Assembly (NCBI GenBank): GCA_002840535.1
Contig: PHBH01000031.1
Coordinates: forward strand, 1-64,000
Direction of reading: 5' to 3'
Length of the DNA stretch: 64,000 nt
Source of the DNA: Deltaproteobacteria bacterium HGW-Deltaproteobacteria-15
Lineage (GTDB): Bacteria; Desulfobacterota; DSM-4660; Desulfatiglandales; HGW-15
This document shows, one piece after another, positions 33,276-42,770 of this stretch. The first letter of the stretch is position 1. Each line of letters opens with the position of its first letter. Made by a program: the position numbers and the translations under genes. The notes beneath the pieces are model-generated. The model saw only the letters and a list, made by a program, of their open reading frames with translations, did not search any database and was not told where the DNA came from.

Positions 33276-34343
33276 TTAAGCCCACTCCAACTTTTCCAAA
33301 AGATCCTGATTGATGCTCACGGGAAACACATCCCTGATCTTCTTCAGCCATTCACTGAAGAATTCTTCCCATCTTTGAGAAAAGAGCTTCCTCTCGATTT
33401 CGGATGCAACTTCCGGCAAGAAATGGGCCCCCTCAGGCCGCTTTGAAACAACTTGAAATATGTGGAACCCGTAAGAGGTCTCCACGATGGGGCTGAGCCG
33501 TCCGACAGGGAGGGAAAAAATAACCTTTTCAACTTCCTCTTCCATTTCACCCTGCCTGATCCAACCAATCTCTCCTTTCATTTTCCCATCCGGAGCAATG
33601 GAATGGTGCAACGCGAGCTCTTCCATTCTTTCTCCTTCACTCAATCTCCTGAGAAGACCCTGCGCCTCCCTTTTCGTACGTGTGACCACCTGTCTGACTT
33701 TGACCATAGGCGGATTCTTGAATTCATGGGAATGGATGTCAAAGTAAGCTCTGATTTCCTGAGTCGTAGGGGGAGGTACGCTTTGCAAAACGCTTTCGAT
33801 GATCTTCCGGGTCAGGATCTGGTCTCTTAGCCCTTCTTTCCATTCCTCCAGACTGATGCACCGCTTGAGAAGGATCTCCTGGAAATCCGCCTGCTCATAA
33901 TCCTGCCGGATCTCCCTGACCACGGAGTCAATCTCTTCCTGGGAGACGGTGATTCCTTTTTCACGGCCGTACTCAAGAACAAGAAGATGATCCACAATCC
34001 TTTCCACCAGAATCCGCCGCAATTGCGCCTTGTCTTCGGATACGATTTCCTGGTCGGCGACGAGCCGCCTCATCTCTCGCTTGAGTTGTTCCGCGGTCAA
34101 ACTCCGCTTTCCTACCGTCACGATCGCTTTGTACTCATCTCTGTCGTATAGCCCGCAGGCTGAAGCCATAACCGAAACGAGCAGCAGAAGCAAAAGGCAA
34201 AGATGCCTTGCCGGTTCCCAGACTTTTCGATCCTCTGAGCAAAAAGACTTGGATTTCGTAGATGTTGCGAGCCTGCGGTTTCTCACCTCCCGTGAAACCG
34301 GACCATGAACGGCCTTGCAGGGCACTATGGCATTGCCTCTCAT
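33276..34343 (-). CDS. PpiC-type (parvulin) foldase, probable lipoprotein
   Basis: This 355-residue protein has a hydrophobic segment ending in a lipobox-like VMASAC near residue 63, a SurA_N-like helical domain and a parvulin domain (VKVRQVVTRTKREAQGLLRRL, HHSIAPDGKMKGEIGWIRQGEM, YGFHIFQVVSKRPEG). It resembles PrsA/PpiD-like secreted foldases. The N-terminus before the membrane segment (about 47 residues) is long for a lipoprotein, so the true start may be a downstream non-ATG codon such as GTG 34286. It overlaps functionally with the adjacent SurA-like gene. Confidence 0.83.
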   Translation of the reverse strand: MRGNAIVPCKAVHGPVSREVRNRRLATSTKSKSFCSEDRKVWEPARHLCLLLLLLVSVMASACGLYDRDEYKAIVTVGKRSLTAEQLKREMRRLVADQEIVSEDKAQLRRILVERIVDHLLVLEYGREKGITVSQEEIDSVVREIRQDYEQADFQEILLKRCISLEEWKEGLRDQILTRKIIESVLQSVPPPTTQEIRAYFDIHSHEFKNPPMVKVRQVVTRTKREAQGLLRRLSEGERMEELALHHSIAPDGKMKGEIGWIRQGEMEEEVEKVIFSLPVGRLSPIVETSYGFHIFQVVSKRPEGAHFLPEVASEIERKLFSQRWEEFFSEWLKKIRDVFPVSINQDLLEKLEWA

Positions 34344-34452
34344 ATCTGGCTCTGGCAGGGATATCCTGAACCTTGGTAGATTATCAGGAACGCCCGAATT
34401 TGCAAGGATATTCTTGGTTCTCCCGTCTTCGGCGAAGATCTCCGGTGTTTTA

Positions 34453-37400
34453 TCAGGCTGTTGAACCTATCAGACCGGCGATCGCCCTCTTTGCCTCAGC
34501 CAGCCCCTCGAGAGGATTGGGGATGCGGGTTTTGATCTTCACCTTCCGATCCGAAAGGAACTGAAACTTCCGCGGTTGAGCGGCGATCTGCCGGATCAGG
34601 ACATCGGGCCGAACATCCGTGTCCGGGGAAAAGGTGAGGATCAGCCCCTCATGGTTGACATCCAGCCTGAGGATGCCTCGTTTCTTCAGGAGAAGTCTGA
34701 CCGCCATGACCTGCATCAGGTTGGCAGCCTCCTTGGGAAACGGTCCGAACCTGTCGTTCATTTCTTCCTGTATCGCATCCAAATCAGGTTCTTCCCTCAG
34801 AGACGAGAGCCGCCTGTAGAGATTCAGTCGCAGGTCCGCATCCACGATATAGTCGCTCGGGAGGTAGGCGGGGATGTTGACATTGATCTCCGGATTTATC
34901 TCATCGTGCCATTCCTCGCCCTTGATCTCTGCGACAGCCTGCTCCACCAGCTTGAGATAAAGCTCATACCCGATGGCGCTGATATGGCCCGTCTGGGAGA
35001 AACCGAGGATATTGCCTCCCCCCCTGATCTTGAGGTCGTGCATCGCCAACTGGATCCCTGCGCCCAGATGGGAGAACTCCATCAGTGCGCGAAGCCGCTT
35101 CTCGGCATCCCTGGTGAGATGGCCCTCAGGGGAGACCAGAAGGTAGGCATAGGCCATTTCGCTCGATCTTCCGACCCTCCCTCGCAACTGGTAGATCTGG
35201 GAGAGACCGAAACGGTCCACCTCGTTGATGATGATGGTGTTGACCGAAGGGATGTCAAGGCCGGATTCGATAATGGTCGTGCACACCAGCACATCCACTT
35301 CCCTTCTCAAGAACCGAACCATGGTGTTCTCGAGATCTTTCTCCTTCATCTGGCCGTGCGCGACGGCAAAGGTGGCTTTTGGGACAACTTCCTTCAGTTT
35401 GCGGGCCATGGCTTCAATCGTCTGCACCCGGTTCTGCACAAAAAACACCTGCCCGCCTCTTTCCAGCTCCGACTCGATGGCGTGTGCGATGGTGTTCTCT
35501 TCAAACGGGCAGAGGTGTGTTTGAATGGCCAGTCTTTCTTCCGGAGGGGTCTCGATCACGCTCAGGTCGCGGATGCCGAAAAGCGAGATCTGGAGGGTCC
35601 GGGGTATGGGGGTCGCGGTAAGGGCCAGCACGTCGATGAGGGCTCTGTACTTCTTGAGTGCCTCTTTCTGTTTTACCCCGAAGCGCTGCTCCTCATCAAC
35701 GACCAGGAGCCCGAGCTCCTTGAAGGCGACGTCTGCCTGGAGGAGCCTGTGCGTACCGATGAGGATATCGATCCGGCCCGCCCGCACCTTGGCCAGGATC
35801 TCCTTTTGCTCCGCCCTGGTCTTGAAGCGGCTCAACACACCGATCCTGATGGGATGGAGAGACATTCGCCTGGAGAAGGTCTCGTAATGCTGCTCGGCCA
35901 GGACGGTGGTTGGAACGAGCACCGCCACCTGCTTGCCGTCCATGACCGCCTTGAAAGCTGCCCGGATCGCCACCTCTGTTTTCCCGAAACCGACGTCTCC
36001 GCAAACGAGCCGGTCCATCGGCCGCTCCGACTCCATGTCGCCGAGGACGTCGTCGATTGCCTTGACCTGGTCCGGAGTCTCCTCGTGTTCAAAGGCAGCC
36101 TCAAACTCTCGGTAGACGTGATCGGGGCCTGAATAGGCAAACCCCTTTCTGTACTTGCGAATCGCATAGGTGTCCACGAGTTGCTTCGCAATCTCCCGGA
36201 TGGATTTCTTGGCCTTCTGTTTGGCCACGTCCCACGAGCGGCCTCCCAGTTGATCCAGCATGGGGTTGCCGTCATCGGGCCCTACATATTTCTGAAGAAT
36301 GCTGATCCTGTCTGCGGGGACGTAGAGCCTGTCGTTCTGAGCGTATTCCACAATGATGAAGTCGTTCGCCTTCTGCTCCACCTCCATTTTGCACATGCCG
36401 CCGTAGCGGCCGATACCGTGCTCCTCATGTACGACAAGATCCCCCTTGCCGATCTGGCTGAGGCTCGTCCAGCTCGGCTTCCGATCTCCGGCCTTTGCCT
36501 TGGAGCGCGGTCTCTTTGTTCCGAAGATCTCATCCTCGCTGATGACGTACAGCCCGAGCTCGGGCCAGGCAAACCCTTTTGTCAGCCGCCCCATGCAGAT
36601 GGTGATTCCCCTGCCCGGAGACACGTCGCTCCAGCGCTGCACCATCTCCTCTGCGGTGACTTCATAGTTCTTGAGGATCTCCCTCAAGCGATTGGCCTGC
36701 TGCTCGGTCCTGCAGACGAGCACTACCCTTGCACCCTGTTGAATCCACCCGGAGAGCCGGTTGGCAAACGGCGCCATGGAGACCCTGCCTCTTCCCTCCA
36801 TGGTCACGGCAAGATCATCCTGAATGGAGAGATCCCCGGCGATCCGGAAAACAGGCGATGATTCCTCCCGGGACTCCAGATCGACCTCTGTGAATTGCAG
36901 TCTCTGGAAGCTGCTCAACGCTTCCTTGATCTCTTCAGTGTCAATGAGAACGGACTCAATTTCGGGAAAAGGGGTTTTGTTCTCTTCGGCTTCAAGGCGG
37001 TATCTTTCCACGTCTCTCATGAACCTGGACCCGAAGTTGTCCATTTCTGCAAGGATCTGCCGGTTTTCCATGAGAATCAGCAGCCCCTCTTTCGGCAGGT
37101 AGTCGAAGAGTTTGTCGGGCCGCGCATAGAAATGGTTCAACCAGGCTTCCTGGCCCGGAAAGGAGGTGATTTCGGAGATCAGTCCGGGCAGCCTGCCCAT
37201 GGACCTCGCGCGCTGCACATTTTCCGGTTCGAAAATGATCTCTCCCGCCGGCAGGATCACCGCTTCCTTCAGGTTCCTGGTCGATCGCTGGCTCAAGGGG
37301 TCGAAGTGCCGGATGGATTCCATGCGATCCCCCCAGAACTCGATCCTGATGGGGTCCGTATAAAGAGGCGGGAAAACATCGATGACCCCTCCCCTGATGG

Positions 37401-37932
37401 AATAATCGCCCTTTTCTTCCACGAGCGAAGTCCTGAGGTACCCGCTTGCCTCCAATCTGCGGATCAGCCCTTCCCTTGACACCTCCTCTTCCGGTTCCAG
37501 ATACTCCACGGCCCGCTTGAGCGATTCCTTGGGAAGGATCCTCAGGCGGAAGGCCTCCACGGAAGTGACCACAATGGCGTTCTGCTCCGACATCAGAGCA
37601 TAGAGACCTTCGATCCGTCGGCTGACAATCTCCCGATGGGGGCTCACCCCTGCCAGGGGAGTGACGTCATAGGCGGGGAAGTCGTACAGCCGCCTCTCTC
37701 CCGGCGCGCCCTGCGTGGAGGATTCCGGCAGGAAAAACTCGAGCTCCCTGACAAACCTCGCCGCCTCCTTTGCCGTGGGGAAGACGACCAGGCAGGGCCT
37801 CCTGATCTCCGTGAAGAGAGCTGCCAGGAAATACGCCCGGGCCGCGCCGGATGATTGAACGACGCGGATGTTCGGCTCTCCTGCGCGGACCAGGTCCGTC
37901 ACTCTTGTCAGATTTTCATCTTTTTGATGCAT
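34453..37932 (-). CDS. mfd: Transcription-repair coupling factor Mfd
   Basis: Mfd removes RNA polymerase stalled at DNA lesions and recruits UvrA. The product of 1159 residues has UvrB-like N-terminal domains (RGGVIDVFPP near 180), the RNA polymerase-interacting domain (GDLVVHEEHGIGRYGG), the RecG-like helicase motor with Walker A (CGDVGFGKTEVAIRAA), DEEQ box (LLVVDEEQRFGVKQKE), TATPIPRTLQ and motif VI (QLRGRVGRS), and the TRCF C-terminal domain. All are complete. ATG 37932 (MHQKDENLTR) is chosen since upstream sequence belongs to a repeat hairpin. It heads a - strand run with the two foldases, rodZ-like and tyrS. Confidence 0.95.
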   Translation of the reverse strand: MHQKDENLTRVTDLVRAGEPNIRVVQSSGAARAYFLAALFTEIRRPCLVVFPTAKEAARFVRELEFFLPESSTQGAPGERRLYDFPAYDVTPLAGVSPHREIVSRRIEGLYALMSEQNAIVVTSVEAFRLRILPKESLKRAVEYLEPEEEVSREGLIRRLEASGYLRTSLVEEKGDYSIRGGVIDVFPPLYTDPIRIEFWGDRMESIRHFDPLSQRSTRNLKEAVILPAGEIIFEPENVQRARSMGRLPGLISEITSFPGQEAWLNHFYARPDKLFDYLPKEGLLILMENRQILAEMDNFGSRFMRDVERYRLEAEENKTPFPEIESVLIDTEEIKEALSSFQRLQFTEVDLESREESSPVFRIAGDLSIQDDLAVTMEGRGRVSMAPFANRLSGWIQQGARVVLVCRTEQQANRLREILKNYEVTAEEMVQRWSDVSPGRGITICMGRLTKGFAWPELGLYVISEDEIFGTKRPRSKAKAGDRKPSWTSLSQIGKGDLVVHEEHGIGRYGGMCKMEVEQKANDFIIVEYAQNDRLYVPADRISILQKYVGPDDGNPMLDQLGGRSWDVAKQKAKKSIREIAKQLVDTYAIRKYRKGFAYSGPDHVYREFEAAFEHEETPDQVKAIDDVLGDMESERPMDRLVCGDVGFGKTEVAIRAAFKAVMDGKQVAVLVPTTVLAEQHYETFSRRMSLHPIRIGVLSRFKTRAEQKEILAKVRAGRIDILIGTHRLLQADVAFKELGLLVVDEEQRFGVKQKEALKKYRALIDVLALTATPIPRTLQISLFGIRDLSVIETPPEERLAIQTHLCPFEENTIAHAIESELERGGQVFFVQNRVQTIEAMARKLKEVVPKATFAVAHGQMKEKDLENTMVRFLRREVDVLVCTTIIESGLDIPSVNTIIINEVDRFGLSQIYQLRGRVGRSSEMAYAYLLVSPEGHLTRDAEKRLRALMEFSHLGAGIQLAMHDLKIRGGGNILGFSQTGHISAIGYELYLKLVEQAVAEIKGEEWHDEINPEINVNIPAYLPSDYIVDADLRLNLYRRLSSLREEPDLDAIQEEMNDRFGPFPKEAANLMQVMAVRLLLKKRGILRLDVNHEGLILTFSPDTDVRPDVLIRQIAAQPRKFQFLSDRKVKIKTRIPNPLEGLAEAKRAIAGLIGSTA

Positions 37933-37944
37933 AAAAGAAAACCA

Positions 37945-38008
37945 GCCACCACGGCACGAAGACACAAAGGAAAAGATGCTCTTCTTGGTGTCTTTGTGCC
38001 ATGGTGGC
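37945..38008. repeat. ACAAAG/CTTTGT intergenic hairpin, copy 3
   Basis: GCCACCACGGCACGAAGAC and ACAAAGG pair with TGTCTTTGTGCCATGGTGGC. It sits between the HD gene stop and the mfd start. Confidence 0.8.
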
Positions 38009-38041
38009 AGAAAACTTTCCAGGAATTGATTTCGTTACGTG

Positions 38042-38608
38042 CTAAAGCCCGAGATCCGGCGCGACCTTCTGCATGGCCTCAAGGCAGGTTTGCGCGAATT
38101 CATCAAGGGACAATCCGAGCTTTTCACATTCCATAATGGTCTCCCTGTTGACACCCGCTGCGAAACCCTTTTCCTTCATCCTCTTCTTGATGGATTTGGC
38201 CTTTACACTGCCGAGTTTTTTGTCCGGATATACCAGCGCAGTTGCGGTGATCAGACCGGTTATGGTTTCGCCTGCTGCCAGGGCATGATGAAACTTCTCC
38301 GACCGTCTTATTCCATGCGCCGTTTCATTGTGCATTTTGACAGCCAGGATAATATCTTCATCGACTCCCTTTTCCCGGAGAATCTTCTCGGTTGGGATGG
38401 TGTGCCGCGTCAGGTCCGATCCTACCTCTTCTACATCCAGATCATGGAGCAATCCGGCAAGTCCCCACTTTTCAGGGTCTTCATTCAGCCTTTCAGCAAG
38501 GGCCTTCATCACCGCCTCAGTAGCGATGCAATGTTTGATCAGGTTCTCATTTCGAACATGCTCTCGAAGCAACAAGAGCGCCCCTTCCCTGTCGATCCCG
38601 TATGGCAT
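38042..38608 (-). CDS. HD-domain (HDIG-type) phosphohydrolase-like protein
   Basis: The 188-residue protein contains an HD domain with metal ligands visible as His26 (LIKHCIATEAVMKALAERL), the His-Asp pair in GLAGLLHDLDVEEVG near residue 55 and further His residues in AVKMHNETAHG. The family hydrolyses phosphomonoesters or phosphodiesters of nucleotides. The substrate here is not known. The second half is a helical extension found in many stand-alone bacterial HD proteins. It is the first gene on - upstream of mfd, separated by a hairpin, and divergent from the adenylate cyclase gene. Confidence 0.85.
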   Translation of the reverse strand: MPYGIDREGALLLLREHVRNENLIKHCIATEAVMKALAERLNEDPEKWGLAGLLHDLDVEEVGSDLTRHTIPTEKILREKGVDEDIILAVKMHNETAHGIRRSEKFHHALAAGETITGLITATALVYPDKKLGSVKAKSIKKRMKEKGFAAGVNRETIMECEKLGLSLDEFAQTCLEAMQKVAPDLGL

Positions 38609-38711
38609 TGAGAAACCCTCACTTCCACAAGAAAAAAGTATAAGGTCGATCTGGACGTGTTATTTTAGCACAATAACGCTCATTTTCAATATCTCCCGAC
38701 AAAGGTGCGAC

Positions 38712-40280
38712 ATGGACCAATCCGGATACATAGACCCCCGGTTCGGCGGGTTCTATCTTCTGAATCTGCTGGCCAACGTTATGGGTATTTTCACGATGGC
38801 GGCCCTTAACTTCTTCACCCCCCTCGACTTCATCAGGGAACAGAAGGCTTTCATCTTCGGAGAACGAGGATGGGTAGTCCTGGGTTCTCTCTGGCCCCTT
38901 GTGCTCGTGCTGACATGGCTGCTTCTTCGACTGCTCCTCGCCCCTCTTCGCAGACTTCGAAACCCACTAACAGGACCGGGGATCCCGCCGGAAATCTCCC
39001 GGAAAACGCTGAGAGGGATTCTCAACCTGCCGATTACCGCCGCCCTGGTAAATCTGTTCGTGTGGGCACTGGTTGCTTCGGGTGTTGTGGCGTATTTCCA
39101 CATATACCGTGACATCACCCTTTTCCATGGCCTCTTCCTTTTCTTTCGCTCTTTCATGATCGGCATGGTCAGCGCAGGCCTTTCCTTTTTCCTTCTCGAG
39201 AATCATCTGAGAACGAAATGGATTCCTCTTTTCTTCCCCTTCGGCAGACTTGCAGCCGTTTCCGGGGCCGTGAAGATACCCATCATGAGGAGAATCCGGG
39301 CGCTCTGGGGAGCCGGAACGTTGAATCCCATGATCATCCTTGTGGGAACCCTTTTCTTCACCTGGATTGAGGTCAGGGACACACCGGTTTCCATCAAAGA
39401 GCTGAGCACCGGTATTTTTCATTTCACTGTGGTCCTCTGCACCCTTTTTGTGATCATCGCTCTCAGCCTCAACTTTCTGGTGGAAAAATCAATCAGGGGC
39501 CCTGTCGAAGAGATGCTCGATGTCGTGAAGGTTGTGGGGTCAGGGAATTTCTCTCAACGGATCGAGGTTGTGTCCAACGATGAGATCGGAATTCTCGGCG
39601 ATGCGGGAAATGAGATGATCGCAGGATTAGCGGAAAGGGAGAGAATCAGGGAGAGCTTCGGCCGATACGTCACCCCGGAGATCCGGGACAGGATCCTGGC
39701 GGGCCTCATTCCTTCAGAGGGCGAGAGAACCACCGCGACAGTACTTTTTTCCGATCTTCGGGACTTCACTCCGTATGTGGAGGAGAACTCACCGGAAGAG
39801 GTCATAAACAGCATGCGCTCGTATTTTACTGCCATGCAGCAGGCCATCAGCCGTCATAAGGGTCTGGTGCTCCAATATGTGGGTGACGGCATCGAAGCAT
39901 CGTTCGGCGTTCCCGTGCCGTCCGACACCCATGCCGAAGAGGCGGTGGCGGCGGCCGTGGAGATGAAAAAGGCACTGGAAGGGCTGAATCGAACCAGGCA
40001 GCAGAATGGACAGCAGCCCTTCAGGCACGGAATCGGCATTCACACGGGGCCCGTGCTGGCGGGGAACACGGGAAGCAGGGATCATCTCTCCTACGCATTG
40101 ATCGGCGAGACCGTGAATGTGGCTGCGCGGATCCAGGATTTGACCAAGCACTTTCAATGCGATATTTTGATCAGCGAAGAAACGGCGAATCTTCTGAGAA
40201 CGCGCTTCGAACTACACAGGGAGCCGCCGATCATGGTCAAAGGATACAGCAGGCCTGTAACGGTTTTCCGCGTTCTATGA
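38712..40280 (+). CDS. Membrane class III adenylate/guanylate cyclase with HAMP domain
   Basis: From ATG 38712 (AAAGGTG 5-6 nt upstream) the protein has 522 residues: about six hydrophobic segments in residues 10-250, a HAMP-like linker (VEEMLDVVKVVGSGNFSQRIEVVSNDEIG) and a C-terminal catalytic domain. This domain has metal-binding Asp in VLFSDLRDFT, then VLQYVGDGIEASFGVP with the second Asp, and transition-state residues in IGETVNVAARIQDLT. It should make cAMP (or cGMP) at the inner membrane. The N-terminal region may sense a membrane or periplasmic signal. A second, soluble GAF-type cyclase is 2.4 kb away. Confidence 0.88.
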   Translation: MDQSGYIDPRFGGFYLLNLLANVMGIFTMAALNFFTPLDFIREQKAFIFGERGWVVLGSLWPLVLVLTWLLLRLLLAPLRRLRNPLTGPGIPPEISRKTLRGILNLPITAALVNLFVWALVASGVVAYFHIYRDITLFHGLFLFFRSFMIGMVSAGLSFFLLENHLRTKWIPLFFPFGRLAAVSGAVKIPIMRRIRALWGAGTLNPMIILVGTLFFTWIEVRDTPVSIKELSTGIFHFTVVLCTLFVIIALSLNFLVEKSIRGPVEEMLDVVKVVGSGNFSQRIEVVSNDEIGILGDAGNEMIAGLAERERIRESFGRYVTPEIRDRILAGLIPSEGERTTATVLFSDLRDFTPYVEENSPEEVINSMRSYFTAMQQAISRHKGLVLQYVGDGIEASFGVPVPSDTHAEEAVAAAVEMKKALEGLNRTRQQNGQQPFRHGIGIHTGPVLAGNTGSRDHLSYALIGETVNVAARIQDLTKHFQCDILISEETANLLRTRFELHREPPIMVKGYSRPVTVFRVL

Positions 40281-40366
40281 GGTTGCTGAAATATTCTGAG
40301 GCGGGTTACAGGATCTCCCGGCGGTGGGGATGACAACTTATTTGTGAGACATGATTGGGTGATTTC

Positions 40367-40609
40367 ATGGATTTTGAAAAAATAGCCGTACTGGACAACG
40401 ATATCGAGGCTCAGTTCGTGGCATCGGTACTCGAGGATCGCTCTATCCCTCATGTCCTGCAGAGTTACCGCGACACTGCGTACGACGGACTGTTCCAGAC
40501 GCAGAGAGGATGGGGACAGGTCAATGCCCCCGCGTCCTACAGGGATGAGATCCTGGAGATCGTGTCGGAGGCAAGAAGACAGGCCGCGGAAACGACGGAA
40601 CCGGAATGA
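40367..40609 (+). CDS. Small DUF2007-like signal-transducing protein
   Basis: The 80-residue protein reads MDFEKIAVLDNDIEAQFVAS then VLEDRSIPHVLQSY, the pattern of DUF2007 (putative signal-transducing) proteins, which have an alpha-beta plait and unknown function. The ATG follows GGGTG with 6 nt spacing, and an upstream TTG is not needed. It lies 86 bp after the cyclase gene in the same direction and may be cotranscribed with it. Confidence 0.7.
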   Translation: MDFEKIAVLDNDIEAQFVASVLEDRSIPHVLQSYRDTAYDGLFQTQRGWGQVNAPASYRDEILEIVSEARRQAAETTEPE

Positions 40610-40694
40610 ACATTGACGAATCGATTTTTCGAGAGCAACCCTGCCTCTTTCCAGTATTGTGCAGTTCCTTCATGGGTCGTTTGGATTTACACCA

Positions 40695-40723
40695 TTGACC
40701 CCGTCCCTTGTTTTCATTATATT
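40695..40723 (+). promoter_or_regulatory. Sigma-70-type promoter upstream of prfC
   Basis: TTGACC (40695-40700), 17-nt spacer, TATATT (40718-40723). It predicts a transcript starting near 40730 with a leader of about 215 nt before the prfC ATG. The gap 40610-40946 holds no gene. Confidence 0.65.
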
Positions 40724-40946
40724 AACCAAATGCATTCTATTCTCCCATACATGAGTGAAGTTCGAAGCTCGCTTTCTCTCCGCAAGCTCGGGTCAATGTG
40801 TGAAAGCCCGCCCTGATCGAGCAGAATCACCTCCTTCAGTACCCATCGACACCAGAATTAGGAAACAGCGATCAGCAAAGGGATCGAGGAACGGCTGACA
40901 AGCTTTCCTGGACCGGCGATGATCACACAACAGCAAGAGGAAGCGT

Positions 40947-42647
40947 ATGCAGCAGCATGAATTAGAGAAGTTCAACGACACGCATGACGAGATTGCCGAA
41001 GAACATCCTGTTGGACAGACCATCCCCTTATTTCCGAAGCCTGCACAGGCAAGTTCACTCCATCGAAAGGAGGTCAAGCGACGACGGACCTTCGGGATCA
41101 TCAGCCATCCCGATGCCGGCAAGACCACGCTGACTGAAAAACTGCTGCTCTTCGGCGGGGCGATTCAGATAGCAGGGGCCGTAAAAGCCCGCAAGGCCGC
41201 CCGTCATGCCACCAGCGACTGGATGGCCATCGAGAAGGAACGCGGCATCTCGGTCACCACTTCGGTGATGAAGTTCGACTACAGGGACTTCGAGATGAAC
41301 CTCCTTGACACCCCTGGCCACCAGGATTTCTCGGAAGACACCTACAGAGTCCTCACGGCTGTGGACAGCGCTCTCATGGTCATTGACAGGACCAAGGGAG
41401 TTGAATCCCAGACAGAGAAGTTGATGGATGTCTGCCGCATGCGAAATACCCCTATCATCACCTTTATCAACAAGCTTGACCGCGAAGGGATAGAGCCACT
41501 GGATCTGCTAAGCGAGATCGAAGAGAAGCTGCAGATCGAGTGCACGCCGCTCTCATGGCCCATCGGCATGGGGAAGAGCTTCAAGGGGGTCTATAATCTC
41601 TTTCGCAAGGAACTCTATCTCTTCACACCCGGGCAGGAAACCAGGACCGAGGACGGAATCCTGATCAAAGATCTCTCCGATCGGCGGCTGGATGCCCTCT
41701 TGGGCACTCAGGCCTCGCATCTCCGCGAAGATGTGGCTTTGCTGGAAGGAGCGGCCAATCCCTTCGAGATTGACCATTACCTGAAAGGCAACCAGACGCC
41801 GGTCTTCTTCGGCAGCGCCCTTAATAATTTTGGTGTCAGGGAATTGCTGGACGCTTTCGTCGAAATGGCCCCGGCGCCGGGATCGAGACCGGCTGTTCCG
41901 AGAGAAGTCTCTCCATACGAGGAATCTTTTTCAGGTTTTGTTTTCAAAATCCAGGCAAACATGGACCCCGCGCATAGAGACCGAATCGCGTTTATGCGAA
42001 TCTGTTCGGGAAAATTCACCCGGGGAATGAAAGTGGTTCATCATCGTCTCGGAAAGGAGATCGCGCTCGCCAACGCCACCATTTTCATGGCCCAGGACCG
42101 GACAAACGTCGAAGAGGCCTATCCCGGAGACATCATCGGCATCCATAATCATGGAACCATCAAAATTGGTGACACCTTCACCGAAAAGGAACCGCTGCGG
42201 TTTACCGGAATTCCCAACTTTGCCCCTGAACATTTCCGGCGCGTGGTTCTCAAGAACCCTCTGAAAACCAAGCACCTCCAGAAGGGATTGGCGCAGTTGG
42301 CCGAGGAGGGGGCCGTACAGTTCTTCCGCCCGCTGACCAGCTCGAATTACATCCTGGGAGCTGTCGGAGCCCTGCAATTCGATGTGACAGTGGCAAGACT
42401 CAGGGACGAGTACGGCGTGGATGCGGTATATGAGCCGGTCGAAATTGCCGTGGCCCGATGGATTGAGTCTGATGACAGGAAAAAACTCGATCAGTTTGAA
42501 GAGAAGCACCGGTCAAGCATGGCCCGTGATTCGGAGGGACACCTGACCTTCTTCGCCCCCAACACGTGGCGGCTTGGGTTCGTCATGGAGGACTGGCCCG
42601 ATATCTCCTTCAAGAAGACGCGAGAGCACAATGCGGAAAAGGCATAG
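40947..42647 (+). CDS. prfC: Peptide chain release factor 3
   Basis: RF3 is the GTPase that releases RF1/RF2 from the ribosome after termination. The 566-residue protein shows G1 [12 protein letters not shown], switch [17 protein letters not shown]4 NKLDREG, domain 2 ([21 protein letters not shown]) and the RF3 C-terminal domain ([19 protein letters not shown]). AGAGGA precedes the ATG. The N-terminus has about 40 extra residues before the GTPase domain compared with E. coli RF3. The stop TAG lies inside a GCATAGCGC repeat. Confidence 0.94.
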   Translation: MQQHELEKFNDTHDEIAEEHPVGQTIPLFPKPAQASSLHRKEVKRRRTFGIISHPDAGKTTLTEKLLLFGGAIQIAGAVKARKAARHATSDWMAIEKERGISVTTSVMKFDYRDFEMNLLDTPGHQDFSEDTYRVLTAVDSALMVIDRTKGVESQTEKLMDVCRMRNTPIITFINKLDREGIEPLDLLSEIEEKLQIECTPLSWPIGMGKSFKGVYNLFRKELYLFTPGQETRTEDGILIKDLSDRRLDALLGTQASHLREDVALLEGAANPFEIDHYLKGNQTPVFFGSALNNFGVRELLDAFVEMAPAPGSRPAVPREVSPYEESFSGFVFKIQANMDPAHRDRIAFMRICSGKFTRGMKVVHHRLGKEIALANATIFMAQDRTNVEEAYPGDIIGIHNHGTIKIGDTFTEKEPLRFTGIPNFAPEHFRRVVLKNPLKTKHLQKGLAQLAEEGAVQFFRPLTSSNYILGAVGALQFDVTVARLRDEYGVDAVYEPVEIAVARWIESDDRKKLDQFEEKHRSSMARDSEGHLTFFAPNTWRLGFVMEDWPDISFKKTREHNAEKA

Positions 42648-42770
42648 CGCATGGCGCAAAGCGCATAGAGCAAGAAGCATGGGTTCAACCTGGAATGCAC
42701 TATAACTTTTCGCCATGCCCTATGCTGTTTTCAGTTCGCTATGCGCTATGCTCTTAGCGCTATGCGGTTT
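42641..42770. repeat. GCATAGCGC-type inverted repeat block joining two gene ends
   Basis: GCATAGCGCATGGCG and GCGCATAGAGC on the left (42641-42676) face GCTATGCGCTATGC and AGCGCTATGCGG on the right (42727-42767). The prfC stop and the last residues of the convergent cyclase gene are both inside the block. Related words occur at 13241, 13319, 57365 and 58240. Confidence 0.7.

Noticed and set aside
34576..36132. A 518-codon open frame on + inside mfd
   Set aside because: It lies wholly antisense to conserved helicase motifs of Mfd and has no recognisable domain.
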